DNA from: DASVEE01 sp036399695
Lineage (GTDB): Bacteria > Acidobacteriota > Thermoanaerobaculia > Gp7-AA8
Direction of reading: 5' to 3'
NCBI GenBank assembly: GCA_036399695.1
Contig: DASWMP010000291.1
Span: 1 to 9,551, forward strand
Length of the DNA: 9,551 nucleotides
Each line of letters starts with the position of its first letter. The stretch's first letter is position 1. Positions 5,783 to 9,551 of this stretch are shown one piece after another. The translations under genes and the position numbers were made by a program. The notes beneath the pieces were generated by a model that did no database searches, was not told the origin of the DNA, and saw only the letters and a list, made by a program, of their open reading frames with translations.

Positions 5783-7687
5783 TTACTTCCCCGCGGCCGC
5801 TACGACCGGCGGCTTGTCCTGCGGCGGCTGCTGATCGCGCGCAAAGAACTCCAGCAGTCCCTCGTAGATGGCCTGGGCAAGCTCCTCGCGGTACTTCTGC
5901 GTCTGCATGAGCTCCCGGTCTTTGCGGTTGCCGAGGTTGCCGACCTCGAGGAGCAGGCGCGTGGGGATGAGGTTGTGGCGGATGATCGCCGGAACCCATT
6001 CCTTGCCGCCGCGCACGACGTTGTCACGCACCGGGTTGAAGGGGTGCACTTTCAGCGCGTTCCGGGTGAACGACGCGAGGACCGATTCCGCCAGGCCACG
6101 CGACAGACCTTCGGCCTCGAGTGCCGCGGCCCTGGAATGCGTCACGACCGGACGCTCGCGCACTTCGGCGTGCGCCAGGTAGATCTCCCCTTTCTTCTGA
6201 TACGTCCCCTCCACGAACTGCTGGCCGGGGATGTACGCCATCGCGCCGCGGATCGACGGGTGCAGCGAATCGGCGTGAATGGAGAGGAAGACGACTTTCT
6301 CGCGCTGCGTACCGTTCTTCATGGCGCGGGCGAACATCGAGTTCGCCAGGTACCAGCGCAGGTTCACGCCGACGACGGCGTCCTCGAGCACGTACTTCGG
6401 CGTGGTCTGCACGTAATGGTCGTGGCGGTCGGCCAGCACGTCCTTGGCCGGGATGGAGAAGCCGCTCTTCTTCGACTTCGTGGTCATCGAGACCTTGGCG
6501 GCGCTGCGCGATTCGAGGAGCTTCCTGAGCCGGCAGGCGACGTCGTAGACGTACGTCGATTCGTAGACGCCTTCGTGCTCGGTGCCGACGTCGCGGCCGC
6601 CGTGGCCGGCATCGAGCACGACGACGACGCCGGTGAGACCGGCCGCCCGGGTACGGCGTCCGGCCCGCTGCGAGTCCCGCTTCGCTTCCTCACGCGCGAC
6701 GCGCGCCGGGTCGTCCTGCGGCAGGTATTCGGGGAGCAGCAGCTCCATCGGGATCTTGACCGGATAGCCGACCGGCAGACGGGCCACGTCCTCGATGGCG
6801 TTGAATTTGACGATGCGGTCGAGGACGTCGCCGACGTCTTTCGAGTAGACGCGGCCGGTGAAGCGGATGGCCACGGAGGAGTAGAGCGCCTCCCCTTTCT
6901 GCAGTTTGTAGACGGCGTGGGGCTCGGCGTAGCGGACGTAGCTCAGCGAGGGAGGAGCCGCCGGGACGACCGGTTCTGCACTGCTTTCATCCGCTGACGC
7001 GCGCTGGATCTGATCGTCCGCGGGCTTCCGGGCTTCTGGCTGCCGAACCTCGGGTTGCCGAACCTCTGCTGCCGTCTTCGGTGCATTCTCTTTCTCCTCC
7101 ACTTTCGTTGCCGGTCGAGCTTCCGGGCCACCGCCGAATGCGGCGGTGAGTAACGGTCGGGGAACGAGGATCACATCACCTTTGCGGGTCGAGAGTCCCT
7201 GAGTGGGATTGGCTTTGCGGATTGCGGTGTAGTTGGCGCCGTCGCCTGTGAACCACTCGGCGATCTTCCAGAGCGATTCCCCTTCGACGCCGCGCGCGCC
7301 GACGACGATGTGCTGCCACCCGTCGGCGGTGGCGCGGTCGATGGGAAAGAGGGTCTTGACGATGTCGCGCTGCAGCCCATGCCGCAGCAGCTCGTACGGC
7401 ACACGCACCTGCTGCCCGGCCTTGAGCGCTTCGTCGGTCTGATTGTGTGCGGCGAGGTCTTCCCACTTCGCGGCGTCGCCGGTGACGCGCTTGGCCAGCC
7501 GGGTCCAGGCATCTCCGGCGTGGGCCGTGACCGTGACTTCGAGCTCGTAATCACGCGTCAGCGTAGCCCGCAGCTCCGGCGAGATCTGCGCCGCGGCAAT
7601 GACATCCGTTTTTTTAGGGAGAGTCGCGGCGGGCAGCATGGCCGCAGGAAGGAATACCAGGAACAACCACACCCGCCACTTACACAC
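5783..7687 (-). CDS. N-acetylmuramoyl-L-alanine amidase with LysM-like repeats
   Basis: This exported zinc amidase cuts the bond between MurNAc and L-Ala in peptidoglycan. From the GTG at 7687 it has 634 aa. A signal peptide (MCKWRVWLFLVFLPAAMLPAA) is followed by three LysM-like regions: about residues 50-100 (HAGDAWTRLAKRVTG...QQVRVP), 124-176 (GESLWKIAEWFTGD...GDVILVP) and 255-315 (KLQKGEALYSSVAIRFTG...YPVKIP). A low-complexity linker (EVRQPEVRQPEARKP) lies between the second and third. The Amidase_3 domain covers about residues 352-616, with Zn ligands H362 (LDAGHGG), E376 and H471 (LSIHAD) and catalytic E581 (LLLEVGNLGN). The frame stays open upstream to a TTG at 7789, but that extension (SSILNPQSSILNPQ) merely translates heptamer repeats and would spoil the signal peptide. 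TACACT lies 6 nt before the GTG, supporting a leaderless start there. A role in cell separation or wall remodelling is likely. Confidence 0.9.
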   Translation of the reverse strand: MCKWRVWLFLVFLPAAMLPAATLPKKTDVIAAAQISPELRATLTRDYELEVTVTAHAGDAWTRLAKRVTGDAAKWEDLAAHNQTDEALKAGQQVRVPYELLRHGLQRDIVKTLFPIDRATADGWQHIVVGARGVEGESLWKIAEWFTGDGANYTAIRKANPTQGLSTRKGDVILVPRPLLTAAFGGGPEARPATKVEEKENAPKTAAEVRQPEVRQPEARKPADDQIQRASADESSAEPVVPAAPPSLSYVRYAEPHAVYKLQKGEALYSSVAIRFTGRVYSKDVGDVLDRIVKFNAIEDVARLPVGYPVKIPMELLLPEYLPQDDPARVAREEAKRDSQRAGRRTRAAGLTGVVVVLDAGHGGRDVGTEHEGVYESTYVYDVACRLRKLLESRSAAKVSMTTKSKKSGFSIPAKDVLADRHDHYVQTTPKYVLEDAVVGVNLRWYLANSMFARAMKNGTQREKVVFLSIHADSLHPSIRGAMAYIPGQQFVEGTYQKKGEIYLAHAEVRERPVVTHSRAAALEAEGLSRGLAESVLASFTRNALKVHPFNPVRDNVVRGGKEWVPAIIRHNLIPTRLLLEVGNLGNRKDRELMQTQKYREELAQAIYEGLLEFFARDQQPPQDKPPVVAAAGK

Positions 7688-7698
7688 TTGATAAGTGT
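7684..7698. other. Perfect 6-bp hairpin over the amidase start and -10 box
   Basis: ACACTT (7684-7689) and AAGTGT (7693-7698) form a perfect inverted repeat with a 3-base centre. It overlaps both the proposed -10 box and the GTG start. It could be a small operator or chance; the overlap is what makes it worth recording. Confidence 0.4.
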
Positions 7699-7699
7699 A
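7694..7699 (-). promoter_or_regulatory. Candidate -10 box (TACACT), amidase gene
   Basis: TACACT is followed by six bases (TATCAA) and the GTG at 7687, the same spacing and the same hexamer as at gatC. No -35 box is clear: the region where it should lie runs into the left arm of the heptamer array. Confidence 0.45.
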
Positions 7700-7717
7700 G
7701 CACCAGGGGGCAGCGTT

Positions 7718-7813
7718 GGATTGAGGATTGAGGATTGAGGATTGAGGATTGAGGATTGAGGAAGCTCCGCTGGTTTCCCCCTTCCTCAATCCTCAATCCT
7801 CAATCCTCAATCC
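7718..7813. repeat. Inverted heptamer array (GGATTGA x6 / TCAATCC x4)
   Basis: Six exact GGATTGA units run from 7718 to 7759 and four exact TCAATCC units from 7786 to 7813. Positions 7732-7764 and 7781-7813 form a perfect 33-bp stem around a 16-nt loop. The last right-hand unit includes the gatA stop codon (TGA from GATTGA), so the array starts inside the coding end of gatA. In the gatCA transcript this would fold into a very stable 3' stem-loop; in DNA it could extrude as a cruciform. It occupies most of the 119-bp gap before the amidase gene. The sequence does not show whether it terminates transcription. Confidence 0.95.
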
Positions 7814-9195
7814 ACCTCCGGTGCCCGTTTCCAGTACCCCGTCTCGCCTTCGAAAAACGCGGCGGCGCGGAAGAGCGCCTTTTCGGCAAAGTGCGGGGCC
7901 ATGAGCTGCAAGGATAAGGGCATGCCTTCGCGGTCGAAGCCCGAGGGGACGGCGATCGCGGGGATACCGACGAGGTTCGCGGGGGCGGTGAAGATGTCCG
8001 AGAGGTACATCGAGAGCGGATCGTCGGTCTTGGCGCCGATCCGGAACGCGGCCTCGGGCGTGGTGGGGGTCAGGAGGAAATCGTACTTGCCGAAGGCGCC
8101 GGCGAAATCGTGGCGCATGCGTGCCCGGACGCGCTGGGCGCGGCCGTAGTAGGCGTCGTAGTAGCCGGACGACAACGCGAACGTCCCGAGCATGATGCGG
8201 CGCTTGACCTCGTCGCCGAATCCTTCACCGCGCGATTCGGAGTAGACCTCGGCCAGCGTCTTCGCCTCGTCCGAGCGGTGCCCGTAACGGATGCCGTCGA
8301 ACCGCGAGAGGTTCGCGCTGGCCTCGGCGTTGGCGACGATGTAGTAGACGGCGATGGCGTAGCCGATCGTCGGCACGCTCACCTCTTCGACGATGGCGCC
8401 GCCGCGGCGGAGCACGTCGAGGGCGGCGTCGAAGTTCTCGCGTACCTCCCCGCCGAGCTGGGCCACGGCCTCGCGGACGACGCCGAAGCGCAGCCCCTGC
8501 ACTCCGGCTCGCAGGTCGGCCGCGTAGTCGTCGACCGGCTCGGTGCTCGACGTAGAGTCGAGGGGATCGTGGCCGGCGATGAGCTGCAGCACTTCGGCCG
8601 ATTCGCGCACCGTCTTGGAGCAGATGCCGATCTGGTCGAGGCCCGAAGCGAAGGCGACGAGGCCTTTGCGGCTCACGCGGCCGTAGGTCGGCTTGAGGCC
8701 GACGATGCCGCAGAACGCTGCCGGCTGGCGCACGGAGCCGCCGGTCTCCGAGCCGAGCGCGATCGGGACCATGCGTGAGGCGACGGCCGCGGCGCTGCCG
8801 CCGGACGAGCCGCCGGGAACGCGTTCGAGATCCCAGGGATTGCGCGCCGTCCCGAAGGCGGAGTGCTCGGTGGACGAGCCCATGGCGAACTCGTCGAGAT
8901 TGGCTTTGCCGACGATGGCCGCCCCGGCGCCGCGCAGCCGCGTCACGGCGGTGGCGTCGAACGGCGAGACGAACCGGCCGAGGATGCGCGACCCGCAGGT
9001 CGTCGGCATGTTCGTCGTGACGATGTTGTCCTTGATCGCCACCGGCATCCCCGCGCCTGCTTCTGCATCGACATGCAGCAACGCGTTGAGCTTCGGGTTC
9101 AGACGGCCGATGGCCTCCAGAGACGCCGCGGCGTACTCGGCCGGCGACGCCTGCTCGCGCGCCTCATGCCACGGCAGCTCCAGCAGCTCACTCAC
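7807..9195 (-). CDS. gatA: Asp-tRNA(Asn)/Glu-tRNA(Gln) amidotransferase subunit A
   Basis: GatA is the glutaminase subunit of GatCAB. It releases ammonia from glutamine for conversion of Glu-tRNA(Gln) or Asp-tRNA(Asn) to the amide form. The 462-aa sequence carries the amidase-signature triad: K55 (PVAIKDN), cis-S130 (PGGSSGGSAAAVA) and nucleophile S154 (TGGSVRQPAAFCG). The spacings (75 and 24 residues) are those I recall for Staphylococcus aureus GatA. Also present are GLKPTYGRVSR, LVAFASGLDQIG, SNLSRFDGIRYGHRS, RRIMLGTFALSSGYYDAYY and TTPEAAF. It is slightly shorter than the usual 485 or so, mainly before K55, where a loop is reduced. The start is a GTG at 9195 that overlaps the end of gatC by 8 bp (GTGAGTGA), implying translational coupling. 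gatB does not follow; an inverted heptamer array and the amidase gene do. Confidence 0.97.
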   Translation of the reverse strand: MSELLELPWHEAREQASPAEYAAASLEAIGRLNPKLNALLHVDAEAGAGMPVAIKDNIVTTNMPTTCGSRILGRFVSPFDATAVTRLRGAGAAIVGKANLDEFAMGSSTEHSAFGTARNPWDLERVPGGSSGGSAAAVASRMVPIALGSETGGSVRQPAAFCGIVGLKPTYGRVSRKGLVAFASGLDQIGICSKTVRESAEVLQLIAGHDPLDSTSSTEPVDDYAADLRAGVQGLRFGVVREAVAQLGGEVRENFDAALDVLRRGGAIVEEVSVPTIGYAIAVYYIVANAEASANLSRFDGIRYGHRSDEAKTLAEVYSESRGEGFGDEVKRRIMLGTFALSSGYYDAYYGRAQRVRARMRHDFAGAFGKYDFLLTPTTPEAAFRIGAKTDDPLSMYLSDIFTAPANLVGIPAIAVPSGFDREGMPLSLQLMAPHFAEKALFRAAAFFEGETGYWKRAPEVD

Positions 9196-9472
9196 CGCCG
9201 ATCACCTTCGGCACCACGAAGAACCCGTCCTGCCAGAGCGGCGCATTGGCCGCGACCTGATCGCGATCGAGGGAAGGCCGCGGCTCGTCTTCGCGCAACG
9301 TCGTCAGACGCACGTCCCGCTCCTCGAACCCGGTGACGTCGACCTCCCTGAGCTGGTCGATATACGACAGGATCTTCGTCATCTCAGCCGCCATCCGCTC
9401 GAGCTCGGCGGGGCCAAGCTCCAGATGCGCGAGCGCCGCAACGCGCGCGGCCTCGGTGGAGTCGATTTTCAT
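9188..9472 (-). CDS. gatC: Asp-tRNA(Asn)/Glu-tRNA(Gln) amidotransferase subunit C
   Basis: GatC is the small subunit that wraps around and stabilises the GatA-GatB interface. This 94-aa protein is the normal size for GatC. It shows VAALAHLELGPAELERM, MTKILSYIDQLREVDVTGF and the C-terminal NAPLWQDGFFVVPKVIG signature. The ATG at 9472 is chosen over an in-frame upstream start at 9523, because the extra 17 residues (opening MACATALRDDG) do not resemble GatC and are translated from the REP-like element. TACACT lies 6 nt before this ATG, and there is no Shine-Dalgarno sequence, so a leaderless transcript is likely. gatA follows with an 8-bp overlap. Confidence 0.96.
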   Translation of the reverse strand: MKIDSTEAARVAALAHLELGPAELERMAAEMTKILSYIDQLREVDVTGFEERDVRLTTLREDEPRPSLDRDQVAANAPLWQDGFFVVPKVIGGE

Positions 9473-9478
9473 GCGCGG

Positions 9479-9484
9479 AGTGTA
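9479..9484 (-). promoter_or_regulatory. Candidate -10 box (TACACT), gatCA operon
   Basis: TACACT is followed by CCGCGC and the gatC ATG, so transcription would begin at or next to the A of the start codon. The -35 position falls at the edge of the REP-like element (from 9502), so the repeat may have inserted next to, or may supply part of, the promoter. Confidence 0.45.
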
Positions 9485-9501
9485 GCAAGCGCCGTCATCT
9501 C

Positions 9502-9551
9502 GGAGTGCGGTGGCGCACGCCACCGCTCTGGTACGCGTATAAAAGAGCGGT
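9502..9551. repeat. REP-like palindromic element, copy 2 (cut by window end)
   Basis: The first 28 bases equal the reverse complement of 122-149 exactly; the remainder matches with about five substitutions up to the window edge. It carries the same two competing stems: GCGGTGGCG with CGCCACCGC, and CACCGCTCT with AGAGCGGT. The loop holds the 8-bp palindrome TACGCGTA where copy 1 has the near-palindrome TACGTGTA. It lies 18 nt upstream of the gatC -10 box. Its last bases are beyond the window. Confidence 0.75.

Noticed and set aside
6954..7131. Low-complexity linker of the amidase (VRQPEVRQPEARKP) as an inserted repeat
   Set aside because: It is in frame, between LysM-like regions, and typical of flexible wall-spanning linkers; the DNA repeat is short and imperfect.
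7765..7780. Loop of the large heptamer hairpin as a functional element
   Set aside because: The 16-nt loop shows no motif or complementarity I can support.

Overview
The window looks like chromosome from a GC-rich, Gram-negative-type environmental bacterium. Secreted proteins carry signal peptides, glutaminyl/asparaginyl-tRNA formation uses GatCAB, and a LysM amidase sits beside a PATAN-domain signalling protein. Together with the intergenic heptamer repeats this is reminiscent of Acidobacteriota, but that placement is inference from style and not from a marker gene. There is no phage, transposase, CRISPR array, tRNA or rRNA. All seven genes lie on the minus strand, so transcription runs from high to low coordinates.

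In transcription order: gatC (9188-9472) and gatA (7807-9195) overlap by 8 bp and encode two subunits of the tRNA-dependent amidotransferase. Next comes a LysM/Amidase_3 N-acetylmuramoyl-L-alanine amidase (5783-7687, using a re-chosen GTG start). A 335-bp gap with an unusual palindrome array follows. Then come the coupled pair ribH-nusB (lumazine synthase, antitermination factor), a two-gene signalling pair (a 637-aa PATAN/degenerate-receiver/GAF-like protein and a stand-alone CheY-like receiver), and finally a secreted collagen-like protein with 71 uninterrupted Gly-X-Y triplets.

The intergenic DNA is the most remarkable part. (1) Six CCATGG-centred palindromes lie between the amidase gene and ribH at 42-42-64-41-42 bp spacing, forming a near mirror-symmetric array about position 5624 and upstream of the ribH promoter. 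(2) Three other gaps each hold an inverted pair of 7-bp tandem repeats just after, or including, the stop codon of the preceding gene. The heptamer sequence differs at each place but the architecture is the same. (3) A REP-like palindromic element occurs near both ends of the window in opposite orientation. (4) All five operon-leading genes have a TANNNT-type -10 box either 6 nt (three genes) or 11 nt (two genes) before the start codon, which suggests leaderless or very short-leader mRNAs. The internal genes receiver and nusB instead have purine-rich Shine-Dalgarno sequences.

Positions 1-97 hold no gene I can support.
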